From PALSA-1296 sp037143335 (GTDB lineage Bacteria > Bacteroidota > Ignavibacteria > Palsa-1295), in the NCBI GenBank assembly GCA_037143335.1, contig JBAWZA010000011.1, forward strand, positions 32,459 to 96,458: DNA of 64,000 bases, in the 5' to 3' direction. The translations under genes were made by a program, and so were the position numbers. Within the stretch, counting starts at the first letter, position 1. Every line of letters begins with the position of its first letter. Shown in pieces: positions 8,850-17,759 of this stretch. The notes below the pieces were generated by a model that was not told where the DNA came from, ran no database searches, and was given only the letters and a program-made list of their open reading frames with translations.

Positions 8850-10076
8850 TTAGTTTATTTTCAAAATGATTTTCGTTATGATCTTGCCCGAATAATTAAT
8901 CTTAATAAAATACGCACCTGCTGGGTAGTCGGAGAGATCAAGATGATATGAGCTTGAGAATTTTGGTGTGTATCTCGCCGCCACCACTCCTGCGGAATTA
9001 GAAATGACAAGGTCACTAATTTCTGCGCCACTCGTTTGAATGGTCGTTACTCCAGTGGTAGGATTTGGAAAAAGTAAAATTGCATCAACTGTAGGTTCTG
9101 ATTCTACCTTGCTCAAACTCGGTGTAAAGATTTGGTTGGCATTCATCGGCTCGATTCCGTCAGTGCCGCCAAGTACATAAATTTTGCCGTTGACGGATGC
9201 AGAGGTGAGGGCATAACGTGTAGTCAATGTATCTTTTGTGGTTACGGAATCCCATGAGTTTGTGGCTGGGTCAAAAACATCAACCGTATTCACCGGCGTA
9301 CCAAATACTGAACCACCAAAGACATAAATCTTTCCATTTGCGTATGAGCATGTCAATTCATCACGAGCAGTAAATGAGCCACTCACTGGTGGTGATGACC
9401 ATGTATTGCTCGAAGCATCAAAAATATAAACAGAATCTAAATCGGTGAATCCGTCATATCCGCCGAAGACATAAATTTTATTCCCAATCGCGCACGATGT
9501 CATCTTTATCATCGCAGGAAACCGACCTGCTGTAGTTGGAGTACTCCATTTATCAGCGATAGGATCATAGACTTCAAGCGTATTGAGAATGCCAACCCCA
9601 ACACCATTGGCTCCCCCAATTGCATAAATTTTATCACCAATGACGCTCACAGTTAATGCTGATCGCGGTGTCGGCATGTTCGATTTTGCATTTGTCCACG
9701 AGCGATTGGCGGGATCATATATTTGTACGAGTGAAAGGTCGCCACCATTTGCTCCGCCGATGACATAGATTTTATCCTTTACCGCCGCGGTTGCCAAATA
9801 CTGTCGAGGTTTGAATGTTCCAGTTGTGGTCGGGGTCTCCCAATGATTTGCAATTGGGTCATATACTTCAAGTCGGTTGCTCTGATACGTATGGCCGTCC
9901 ACTTTGCCGTCTTCATTGCCACCGAATACATATATTTTGCCACCTACGACGGAGGAGGAGAGTGCATATCTCCGCGTAAATCCAGTCGTATCGCCTTTTG
10001 TCCATATTCCGAAATGCGATTGTGAAAAGACTAACGCCGGTAGTGCGATGAGAACAAGAGCAATGAGAAATTTCAT
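8850..10076 (-). CDS. Secreted Kelch-repeat protein with T9SS sorting domain
   Basis: About 408 aa starting at Met 10076 (MKFLIALVLIALPALVFSQ signal peptide); the longer reading frame to 10238 runs into the upstream gene and lacks a signal at its start. Five to six Kelch motifs of the type GKIYVFGG...LEVYDP..N.W build a beta-propeller. The last ~75 residues are a T9SS type A domain (LLFPNPTTGVTTIQ ... YPAGAYFIKIN ... IILKIN). Located 37 bp downstream of the GT-C-like membrane protein on the same strand. One of four Kelch/T9SS paralogues in this window (others end at 16480, 21382 and 37306). Confidence 0.88.
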   Translation of the reverse strand: MKFLIALVLIALPALVFSQSHFGIWTKGDTTGFTRRYALSSSVVGGKIYVFGGNEDGKVDGHTYQSNRLEVYDPIANHWETPTTTGTFKPRQYLATAAVKDKIYVIGGANGGDLSLVQIYDPANRSWTNAKSNMPTPRSALTVSVIGDKIYAIGGANGVGVGILNTLEVYDPIADKWSTPTTAGRFPAMIKMTSCAIGNKIYVFGGYDGFTDLDSVYIFDASSNTWSSPPVSGSFTARDELTCSYANGKIYVFGGSVFGTPVNTVDVFDPATNSWDSVTTKDTLTTRYALTSASVNGKIYVLGGTDGIEPMNANQIFTPSLSKVESEPTVDAILLFPNPTTGVTTIQTSGAEISDLVISNSAGVVAARYTPKFSSSYHLDLSDYPAGAYFIKINYSGKIITKIILKIN

Positions 10077-10113
10077 AAGAGTATCTGATAATGAGATAGG
10101 TACTTTAGTATAA

Positions 10114-11754
10114 CTATTTTTTTGCAGAGATAAATGCTCCAATTCCGCAGAGGAGAATAATTGTGACCCCAATTTGGGAAAGCAGGTTTCCTGTTTTCTC
10201 CGGAGTGCTTTCAACAATTTGCAATTGATAGTGATCACTGATTGTCGGTAGAGTAGCTGTAATTCTTCCGAGCGAATCGCAGCGTAGCGGAATTTCGCCC
10301 CCTCGACGATTCCTCAAATGCCAAGTGGGGAAGTGGGTACGATGAAATACAACGGGAAGGGGAGATCGGAGTGAATTCGTTTCAAAGTCAATGAGTTCGG
10401 ATTCATCTCTCGTAATTGTAAGCTGCTCACTTCCATTTGTCCCCACGACCGCAGGATCGTGAGTATGCAGAGGAAGGGTCACTCTATACCACTCGATATT
10501 ATTTGAAGATGCTGCAGGCAAATACTCTGGCACGTCGAGATGGTCTGCTGATTCTTGGTACTTCCACGATTGATTATGCGGAGCGAAATAAAATGAAGCT
10601 GCGATGAGTAAGGTAAGAAACGACATAGTACCAATCATTGCACGAGAATCTAGCTTTGACTCTTTTGCATTGTGACTGATTGCAACAAGCATGCCACACG
10701 CTAAGACAGCGACGACATTCCACCGATAACTGAATTGGATATACTGGAACAAAGGCATGAATTTTAAGCCGAAGAAGAAGAGATAGGGCAACTGAATGAC
10801 TGTTGCAATAATTACGAATACTCTCAAGATTCTCATCAGATTATGCTCATGTTGCGCGCGACGAATCCGGATGTATCTCATTAATATCCAGAGATCAAAA
10901 AAGAAAATCAGAACTAATGCAACGTAGGTCCCGCTTTTGGTTGCGCCAATGAAAATACCTGTGCTGCCTTCGTCTTGTAAGAAATTCCAAATACTAAATA
11001 CTTTGATGAATGGACTAAAGCTGAATGCCGGAAGTAGAGAAAGTGCCGCGGTGAACACCCCGATTATTCCTCCAGCAATTATGGTAATCACTGAGAAATA
11101 GTTCTTCGTTCGATCATGCCGAAGGAAATAATAGATCGGCGTAGCATAGAGTAGAATGGCAGTGGTTGGGATGTTAGAGAGAAGAACACCTGCCCAGCCA
11201 ATCGATGAAAGAGCGACACTTTGTAAGGTAGATTGTCGTGTCCGTGATTGGATAGCTTGTTCAATCCCCAGAAGAATAAGTGGTATAAATACGAATGCCC
11301 AGTGTTCACCTATCGAATTTCGGAGAGACAGATCAACGAAACGATAGGGGTGGATACCGTATATTAGTGCACCGATGAAGGCAGATTTTTTTTCAATTGC
11401 ATAGACACGCATGAAAAAGTAAAAAGTAATTATCGAGAGGAGCGTCGCAATAAACCCTTCAAGATGATAGATAGCAATCGGAGAAGTGCCGACTACATAC
11501 GAAGACAATCCTGCGCACCAATACGCGAGCGGTGGATAGAAATAAAAAGCAGGTGAACCAAAACCCCAAAAAGATTTAGGCAGCCAACGAGGGTAAAGCG
11601 CACCAGACCGGAATAATTCTGGAAATTGCGACAGCCAATTGAGATGAGTTATAGAATCATGCCCAGTGATTGGGAACACGAATGCCATAAAAATTTGCAA
11701 GCCAAGCACTCCGCAGAAGAGCCAGAGGCTGAGCCGCAATACAAACTTAACCAT
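10114..11754 (-). CDS. Multi-pass membrane protein, GT-C-like / 6-PTPS-related family
   Basis: 546 aa with about a dozen hydrophobic segments. The first luminal loop contains HDSITHLNWL followed by GALYPRWLPKSFWGFGSP-like residues and FYFYPPLAYW. This arrangement (acidic residue after the first TM helix, PRW, then a YPPL segment) is typical of large bacterial membrane proteins labelled '6-pyruvoyl-tetrahydropterin synthase-related', which resemble GT-C glycosyltransferases using lipid-linked sugars. The C-terminal ~140 residues form a soluble extracytoplasmic beta-rich domain before a last TM helix. Substrate cannot be predicted. It shares strand with the downstream Kelch gene. Confidence 0.7.
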   Translation of the reverse strand: MVKFVLRLSLWLFCGVLGLQIFMAFVFPITGHDSITHLNWLSQFPELFRSGALYPRWLPKSFWGFGSPAFYFYPPLAYWCAGLSSYVVGTSPIAIYHLEGFIATLLSIITFYFFMRVYAIEKKSAFIGALIYGIHPYRFVDLSLRNSIGEHWAFVFIPLILLGIEQAIQSRTRQSTLQSVALSSIGWAGVLLSNIPTTAILLYATPIYYFLRHDRTKNYFSVITIIAGGIIGVFTAALSLLPAFSFSPFIKVFSIWNFLQDEGSTGIFIGATKSGTYVALVLIFFFDLWILMRYIRIRRAQHEHNLMRILRVFVIIATVIQLPYLFFFGLKFMPLFQYIQFSYRWNVVAVLACGMLVAISHNAKESKLDSRAMIGTMSFLTLLIAASFYFAPHNQSWKYQESADHLDVPEYLPAASSNNIEWYRVTLPLHTHDPAVVGTNGSEQLTITRDESELIDFETNSLRSPLPVVFHRTHFPTWHLRNRRGGEIPLRCDSLGRITATLPTISDHYQLQIVESTPEKTGNLLSQIGVTIILLCGIGAFISAKK

Positions 11755-11777
11755 TTCAGGTGAGGATCGTTTCTCGC

Positions 11778-13007
11778 TTACACATACGCCTCTTCGCCAT
11801 GTAACGAGAGATCTACCCCGCGTTCTTCTTCGTGAGCCTCGACTTTAACTGGAGTAATCATGTTAATGATTTTTAACATGACGTATGTGAATGTAAATCC
11901 ATAGATTGCCGCACCAACAGTTACGCCAAGTTGTAAGAAGAAAAAGCTTGAGTTGCCGAGGAGAAGTCCGTTGACTCCGGCAGAGTTCACTGCCGAATCT
12001 GCAAAGACACCAAGTAGTATCACTCCGATACATCCGCCGACACCATGCACACCCCAGACGTCAAGAGCATCATCCCATCCACGTTTATTTTTAAGTTGAA
12101 CGGCAAGGTAGCAGACGATGCCAGCGCAGATTCCGATTATGACAGCACTTGTTGTCGAAACGTAACCAGCCGCGGGAGTTATCGTTGCAAGCCCTGCGAC
12201 TGCACCAGTGAGTAATCCGAGAAATTTTGGTTTACGAGATGCACGCCACTCCATGATGAGCCAAGCAATTGCTGCAAATGATGCGGCGATGTCTGTGTTC
12301 AAAAATGCAAGAGCAGTCACACCATCAACTTTGAATTGCGAACCCGCATTGAATCCGTACCAACCAAACCATAACAATCCCGTACCGAGTGCAACGAGTG
12401 GGATGCTATGAGGCACTCCATCTCCGACCTTTCGCTTCCCCACATAAAATACCGAAGCAAGAGCAGCGAAACCTGCGATTGCATGAACTACAATTCCGCC
12501 AGCAAAATCTTGCACGCCCCATGAAGCTAATAATCCACCACCCCAAACCATGTGAACAAATGGAAAATACACGAACAACAACCACATTGTGAGGAAGAGC
12601 ATATACGCAGGGAAGCGCACGCGGTTTGTGAATGCTCCTGTAATAAGCGCGGGTGTGATAATCGCGAACATCATTTGATATGCTACAAATACCATGAGCG
12701 GGATATTTGGCGTCAGTGGCGAAGGCGTTGTCACTGTGATGCCGCGAAAGAATGACATATCAAAATTTCCGATGATCCCACCGAGGAGATCGCTATGTGA
12801 TTTCATGTCACCACTGAAGCACATCGAGTATCCACAGATAAACCAGAGCACAGTTGTGAATCCCATCGAGACAAACGATTGCATCATGATTGACAGCACA
12901 TTTTTTCGTCCGACTAATCCGCCGTAAAAAAATGCCAAGCCTGGTGTCATTAACATCACGAGGCTCGTGGCAATTAACATGAAACCTGTATTCCCAGTAT
13001 CGAACAT
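11778..13007 (-). CDS. amt: Ammonium transporter
   Basis: About 409 aa with eleven TM helices. The start at 13007 (MFDTGNTGFMLIATSLVM) is preceded by a good ribosome binding site (GGAGA, spacing 7), unlike the longer frame to 13079. Amt/MEP landmarks include the pore twin histidines (VVHAIAGFAAL and WGVHGVGGCIGV) and LAFFYGGLVGRKN. It conducts ammonium/ammonia across the inner membrane. No glnK/PII gene is adjacent, which is unusual for bacterial amt. Confidence 0.95.
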   Translation of the reverse strand: MFDTGNTGFMLIATSLVMLMTPGLAFFYGGLVGRKNVLSIMMQSFVSMGFTTVLWFICGYSMCFSGDMKSHSDLLGGIIGNFDMSFFRGITVTTPSPLTPNIPLMVFVAYQMMFAIITPALITGAFTNRVRFPAYMLFLTMWLLFVYFPFVHMVWGGGLLASWGVQDFAGGIVVHAIAGFAALASVFYVGKRKVGDGVPHSIPLVALGTGLLWFGWYGFNAGSQFKVDGVTALAFLNTDIAASFAAIAWLIMEWRASRKPKFLGLLTGAVAGLATITPAAGYVSTTSAVIIGICAGIVCYLAVQLKNKRGWDDALDVWGVHGVGGCIGVILLGVFADSAVNSAGVNGLLLGNSSFFFLQLGVTVGAAIYGFTFTYVMLKIINMITPVKVEAHEEERGVDLSLHGEEAYV

Positions 13008-13122
13008 AGTAGTATCTCCGTTAAGAATAGTAAACAATCGGTAGCTAATATACGGACATAACGCCACAAGCCCCATCAATTCCAGACCAAAACGGAAAAC
13101 ACAATATTTGCGTTAATATCTG

Positions 13123-14742
13123 ATGATGAACATGAAAAATATCAGCAGATGTATTGTTGTGCAAGCGTTCGCGCTTCTGATGGTGGCAAGTTCCAGTTTT
13201 GCTCAGCTAACGATTGTCGTAAAGATGGACCCGCTCTATCGTAGCGGCGGCAAGGTCGAGCTATCTCTGAGTGGATTCGGCGACGAGCTTACGGATTTTT
13301 ACGGCGTATTCCCTGATCAAAATCTGGTAAACAAAATCACCATTTGTGGCAAGATTGGCACTGCCGATAGCACCCGCAAGAAGCTTGGACTTATCCAGTT
13401 GAATCCTGATGGGAGTTTCAATACTTCGTTTGGTTTGGGTGGTAAAACGATTATGAATTGGGGTATCTCCGATTTCCCGAACACGATGTATGTCAGCCCC
13501 ATAGATAATAGTGTGGTCTTGGGTGGAATGAATGCAGCTTCAGAAGTACTTGCCGAACATCGCCCGACGCTCTTTAAATTTGACGCATTCGGCAAGCCTG
13601 ATCTGAGCTTCGGCGTTGGTGGACATGCCATTGCGCAAGTAGATTCAGTTAACGGTGGGTACGTGACTAATGTGTACCCAGAGGATTCATCATACCTCGC
13701 ATGTGGTGCTGTAATGGGACCGGAGCATCCTGTTGGTTTTTGCGCTATCAAATATAATCCGCACGGCATCTTGGACTCATCTTTCGGGAAAGACGGAATC
13801 TCGATTATTCCCGCACAGATCGGATACAGTGCCGGCTTTCTGACTACCAATGACTCAATCGTTTTTGTTGCAGAAGAAATTACTGGTGGCGGCATATCGC
13901 CAAAGTCAGCCGAGATTATTATTGGAAAGTTAGACGAAAAAGGCAAACCTGTTTCGTCATTCGGTATCAACGGCATTCTTCGCACTGGAGTAAAATTTAA
14001 TCCACTTTTGGGTTCATTGCGTGCGGCGATTCAACCAAATTATAATATTGTTTGCTCATTTCCACCGATTGGTATTTCCCCACTCGAACCGATTCACATG
14101 ACACGGTTTCTTCCAGATGGCACCGTAGATACTTCATTTGGAACAAAGGGTGATGTAGTCATTAATTTTACAAACGGCATCTCGCGAGCTAATGGGATAA
14201 CAGTTGCTAAAAACGGCAAGTCAACAATTGCGGGCAGTGCTCTGAATGCTCTCGATCAGTGTGCTGCGGCACGCTTGAATGTTGATGGCTCACCTGATAT
14301 AAGTTTCAACTTAGTCGGCACAACTGTGATTGATGTTGATTCAGGAGCGCATGCGAATTGGCTCACTAAGTTAATCGGGATTGGGAATAAAAGATATTAT
14401 GGCGTGGGGACATCGGTACATAATGGGATCCCGAATTTTATGATTGTGCGTTTCAAAGATGACACAACATTCTCACGCATTGGTCTTGTCCAAGACAACG
14501 ATGGTGTTGCTGCTTACCCTAATCCGGCAGTGGGACACATTAGTATCACGAGTGCGAACGCATTGATAAAATCGGTTTCGCTCTACGATGCTATCGGTCG
14601 GCGTGTAGATGCTACAGAGATGCGAGAGAATGAAAAGTCAACAACGCTTACCTTAACACAACTCCCTGCAGGAATGTATCATTGCGTTATCGAAACTTCC
14701 GATGGAGTCGAGACACGAAAAATTATTATTGGGTCGAGGTAG
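13123..14742 (+). CDS. Delta-60 repeat beta-propeller protein with T9SS sorting domain
   Basis: 539 aa. Signal peptide ends at about residue 27 (SSSFAQ); ATGs at 13123, 13126 and 13132 are all possible. At least six delta-60-type repeats are visible by the D.SFG..G signature (NTSFGLGGK, DLSFGVGGH, DSSFGKDGI, SSFGINGI, DTSFGTKGD, DISFNLVGT). The C-terminal ~75 residues are a T9SS type A domain (AYPNPAVGHISITS ... LPAGMYHCVIE ... KIIIGSR). Secreted surface protein, ligand unknown. A paralogue lies at 19611-21233. Confidence 0.87.
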   Translation: MMNMKNISRCIVVQAFALLMVASSSFAQLTIVVKMDPLYRSGGKVELSLSGFGDELTDFYGVFPDQNLVNKITICGKIGTADSTRKKLGLIQLNPDGSFNTSFGLGGKTIMNWGISDFPNTMYVSPIDNSVVLGGMNAASEVLAEHRPTLFKFDAFGKPDLSFGVGGHAIAQVDSVNGGYVTNVYPEDSSYLACGAVMGPEHPVGFCAIKYNPHGILDSSFGKDGISIIPAQIGYSAGFLTTNDSIVFVAEEITGGGISPKSAEIIIGKLDEKGKPVSSFGINGILRTGVKFNPLLGSLRAAIQPNYNIVCSFPPIGISPLEPIHMTRFLPDGTVDTSFGTKGDVVINFTNGISRANGITVAKNGKSTIAGSALNALDQCAAARLNVDGSPDISFNLVGTTVIDVDSGAHANWLTKLIGIGNKRYYGVGTSVHNGIPNFMIVRFKDDTTFSRIGLVQDNDGVAAYPNPAVGHISITSANALIKSVSLYDAIGRRVDATEMRENEKSTTLTLTQLPAGMYHCVIETSDGVETRKIIIGSR

Positions 14743-14743
14743 A

Positions 14744-16438
14744 TTAACGGAGCACGACAAGAGTCGCTCGCTCTTGACCGAGTGAGATATGGTAGTGACC
14801 TACTGCCATTTCTGCTGTCGAAACTGCATATTGAGTTGAACCTCTTTCGATGAGTTCATCTACAAGCATTGCGCCTTTGAGATCAACGATGCTTATCCGC
14901 TCATCGTTTGTGAGCGCAGGGAAACTTAGCATCGCATAGCTCGTCGCAGGATTCGGAGTGATATGGAGGTTGCCTTGTGCAATTTTTGGTTGCGGGACAC
15001 TGCCGATGGCATCAACGATGAAATTTGCCATCATTCCTCCATCAGCGTGCTCGAGTTTATGGCAATGAATGAGAAATAGTCCAGTGTACTCTGTAAATTT
15101 TACAAGTACATTTACCGTACCCTGAGGGTCGAGTCTCACAACATCTTTCCAACCGCCTTCTGTCGGATCTGGCGGTGCACCGTTACGATTGAGTACTTGA
15201 AAATATGAACCATGGACGTGGATAGGATGTGTATTCTGAGCTTCACTCACAAACTCCCACCGCTCAAGATCTTGGATGGGTACATTTGCATCAATGAGAT
15301 CCAATGAATAATTGTGCTCGTTCACATGGTGAGTCGCAGCAAAAATCCATGTCCTTGTTCGCTTTGCATCTGCTACATTATATTTTTCAATTGCTGGAAG
15401 TGCAGTTGGGACTGTTCCGTTCGTTACTACGGACTTCGTAACTTGAAATAAAAGCAAATTCATTGCTGCGCCTTGTGCAACAGTCCCCGAACCCGGTCCG
15501 TCACTGAAGGTAAACTTCAGTGATTGTAAGATCACTGATTGACCGACGGTGTAGGATGAAAAATCAATGAGAATATCAAGTCGCTCAGCAGGAGCCAACC
15601 ATGCGGCACTCATTTGGATCGGCTTTTCCATAAAGCCGCCATCATTGCCGATGACGGTGAATGTTTTTCCGTCGGCTAAAGCAAGTTTATAGAATCTGGA
15701 GTTCGAGGCATTGACTACGCGGAATCTATAAAGCGTCGGAGCTACATTTACAAATGCATTCGGTGTACCATTGATGAGGATTGTATCGCCAAGCCAACCG
15801 CTGTTAATGTCAACGGTTGAAGGGTCATAAATCAACTGAGAGTTCGCATCGAATCGCTTATCTGTAATCATCAGCGGAATCTCGAACTCGCCAGAGGGCA
15901 GGCCCAATGCTTTCTCTTCATCGTCTTCAACGATGAATAATCCTGCAATTCCCATATAGACTTGCTTGCCAGTACCAACGCCCGTCGCCATATTCATATT
16001 CGGATGAGCATGGTAAAAGCTTGCGCCTGCGCGTTGTTTGATAGGGAAATTAACAGAGTACGAATTACCCGAATCAATCGCGTACTTCGGATGTCCGCCC
16101 ATCTCGCTTGGCGCATGAATACCATGCCAATGCAAGATAGAGTTCTCACCTAAATTATTATGGATATTCGCCGTGAATGTATCGCCTTTCTTCACACGAA
16201 TCGTCGGAGCGGGAAAAGAATTATTCACCAGATACATATCCGTATTGATGCCCGGATAAAGCTGAGCGCTTGCCTTCGCCAACGTTAACTCGCCACCCGT
16301 GATGACAGGCGGAATTCGAAGCTCTTGCATTGCTTCTGGAGCATTGCGAACACTTGCGTCGGCATTACTGAATTTCGCACTCGCGGCAAGTACTCCGAGC
16401 TGCGCACTGCGCTTAAGAAAATTTCTGCGGTTAATCAT
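14744..16438 (-). CDS. Multicopper oxidase with Tat signal and T9SS sorting domain
   Basis: 564 aa. The N-terminus is a twin-arginine signal (RRNFLKRSAQLGVLAAS), so the enzyme is likely exported folded with copper. Three cupredoxin domains carry the copper ligands: HWHGIH (103-108), FYHAHP (141-146), HPIHVHGSYF and HCHKLEHADGGMM near the end of the enzyme core. These supply the type 1 and the trinuclear type 2/3 sites. The last ~75 residues are a T9SS type A tail (HITPNPATSYAMLSFP ... MAVGHYHISL ... LVVLR). The family oxidises metals or phenols with O2. Combining Tat export with a T9SS tail is notable. It ends 1 bp from the convergent delta-60 gene. Confidence 0.93.
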   Translation of the reverse strand: MINRRNFLKRSAQLGVLAASAKFSNADASVRNAPEAMQELRIPPVITGGELTLAKASAQLYPGINTDMYLVNNSFPAPTIRVKKGDTFTANIHNNLGENSILHWHGIHAPSEMGGHPKYAIDSGNSYSVNFPIKQRAGASFYHAHPNMNMATGVGTGKQVYMGIAGLFIVEDDEEKALGLPSGEFEIPLMITDKRFDANSQLIYDPSTVDINSGWLGDTILINGTPNAFVNVAPTLYRFRVVNASNSRFYKLALADGKTFTVIGNDGGFMEKPIQMSAAWLAPAERLDILIDFSSYTVGQSVILQSLKFTFSDGPGSGTVAQGAAMNLLLFQVTKSVVTNGTVPTALPAIEKYNVADAKRTRTWIFAATHHVNEHNYSLDLIDANVPIQDLERWEFVSEAQNTHPIHVHGSYFQVLNRNGAPPDPTEGGWKDVVRLDPQGTVNVLVKFTEYTGLFLIHCHKLEHADGGMMANFIVDAIGSVPQPKIAQGNLHITPNPATSYAMLSFPALTNDERISIVDLKGAMLVDELIERGSTQYAVSTAEMAVGHYHISLGQERATLVVLR

Positions 16439-16479
16439 TGTAGTAAAAACGAAAGTCTGAGGAAAAAAGGTCAGATGAA

Positions 16480-17754
16480 TTATTGCTTTATGATTTTTGC
16501 GTAAGTAACACCACGATCTTTTTGAAAGATTAATTGATACATTCCGTTCGGAAGTGATGAAAGATCGAGTACTGTTTTTTCTTCAGACCCTAACTCAAAC
16601 CGCATGACCTCAATGCCTCCAATATTTTGCACGATGAGTGATTTAAAGGATTGCGGTTTGTGAATTGTTACTTTTGCTGAGAGTGGATTCGGGAACACGT
16701 TCATCTCTTTCGGTTCGGATTCATTGTGAACCCCGCCTGGCAATATAGTAAAAACTTCATTGAGATTGACAATTTGATTTGCATCTTTTCCACCTAAGAC
16801 ATAAATTCTCCCATCCACAGTAGCGGAGGCGATACCTGCCCTGCCTGTCATTGAGCCAGTGATGTGAGGTGTAATCCATAAATTAGCGGAAGGATCGAAG
16901 ACCTCTACGGTGTTTAAATAAGAGATGCCATCGTAACCACCGATAACAAAAATTTTATCGTCAACCACAACAGAAGTTAATCCTTGTCTCGGGGTAAACG
17001 TCCCGCTTGTTGTTGGAGTCGTCCATGTGTTGGTTGCAGGATCGAATACCTGTGGCGAAGGGATGTCTTTCGTTGCGCCCTGCCCGCCGAATACATAAAT
17101 TTTTCCGCCGACAACTCCTGCCGTCAGATCTGATCGTGCACTCATCGCACCAGTCATGACCGGTGTGCTCCAACTGGAATCGGATGGATCATATACTTCA
17201 ACAGTACTGAGATAGCCTATATCAGTGTTATAGCCACCAATCACGTAGATCTTATTATTCACAACTACGGCGGCGGCTCTCCACCGTTTGGTTAGATTTC
17301 CTTTTGTTAGGGGAGTGCTCCACGATGAAGTAGCTGGGTCAAAAACGTCAAACGTATTTAGTGCACCTGAACTATCATACCCACAGATCACATGAAATTT
17401 TCCACCCACATTCGCAACACATGATCCTTTCCGCGGTGAAAATAAACCAGTAGTGGAGAGGGTAGTCCAGGATTGTGTCTTTGTATCATAAGTCTCGACT
17501 TGACCAATATATGTTTTGCCGGTATAGCCACCGAACGTAAAAATTTTCCCATCAAGAGCGATGCAAGCGAAAGCATTTCTTGCGGTAAATCCGGATGTTG
17601 GCTCACTGCTCCATGACCCTGAAATTGATTGCGCCGAGACTTCTGAGGTTGAAAAAAAACTTGAGCAACATACAATAATGGCAATAAAAAAACAAACCCC
17701 ATTGCAGTGCAACAGGGTTCGCTTTGAAATTTGTATGTTGGCTAAGCCTGCCAC
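16480..17754 (-). CDS. Secreted Kelch-repeat protein with T9SS sorting domain
   Basis: 424 aa with a GTG start 5 bp after the stop of the upstream gene, suggesting translational coupling with the 17760-19460 protein. A long signal peptide ends near residue 42 (SEVSAQS). Six Kelch motifs (GKIFTFGGYTG, GKFHVICGYD, NKIYVIGGYN, GKIYVFGGQG, DKIFVIGGYD, GRIYVLGGKD). T9SS tail: NVFPNPLSAKVTIHKP ... LPNGMYQLIF ... KIIKQ. Likely a surface beta-propeller. The fourth-position Gly pairs and the spacing match the other Kelch proteins here, so they arose by duplication. Confidence 0.87.
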   Translation of the reverse strand: MAGLANIQISKRTLLHCNGVCFFIAIIVCCSSFFSTSEVSAQSISGSWSSEPTSGFTARNAFACIALDGKIFTFGGYTGKTYIGQVETYDTKTQSWTTLSTTGLFSPRKGSCVANVGGKFHVICGYDSSGALNTFDVFDPATSSWSTPLTKGNLTKRWRAAAVVVNNKIYVIGGYNTDIGYLSTVEVYDPSDSSWSTPVMTGAMSARSDLTAGVVGGKIYVFGGQGATKDIPSPQVFDPATNTWTTPTTSGTFTPRQGLTSVVVDDKIFVIGGYDGISYLNTVEVFDPSANLWITPHITGSMTGRAGIASATVDGRIYVLGGKDANQIVNLNEVFTILPGGVHNESEPKEMNVFPNPLSAKVTIHKPQSFKSLIVQNIGGIEVMRFELGSEEKTVLDLSSLPNGMYQLIFQKDRGVTYAKIIKQ

Positions 17755-17759
17755 GCTTA

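Noticed and set aside
13317..13985. 222-aa ORF antisense to the delta-60 gene
   Set aside because: Rich in Pro and Ser, as expected from the reverse of a repeat-built gene; no family resemblance.
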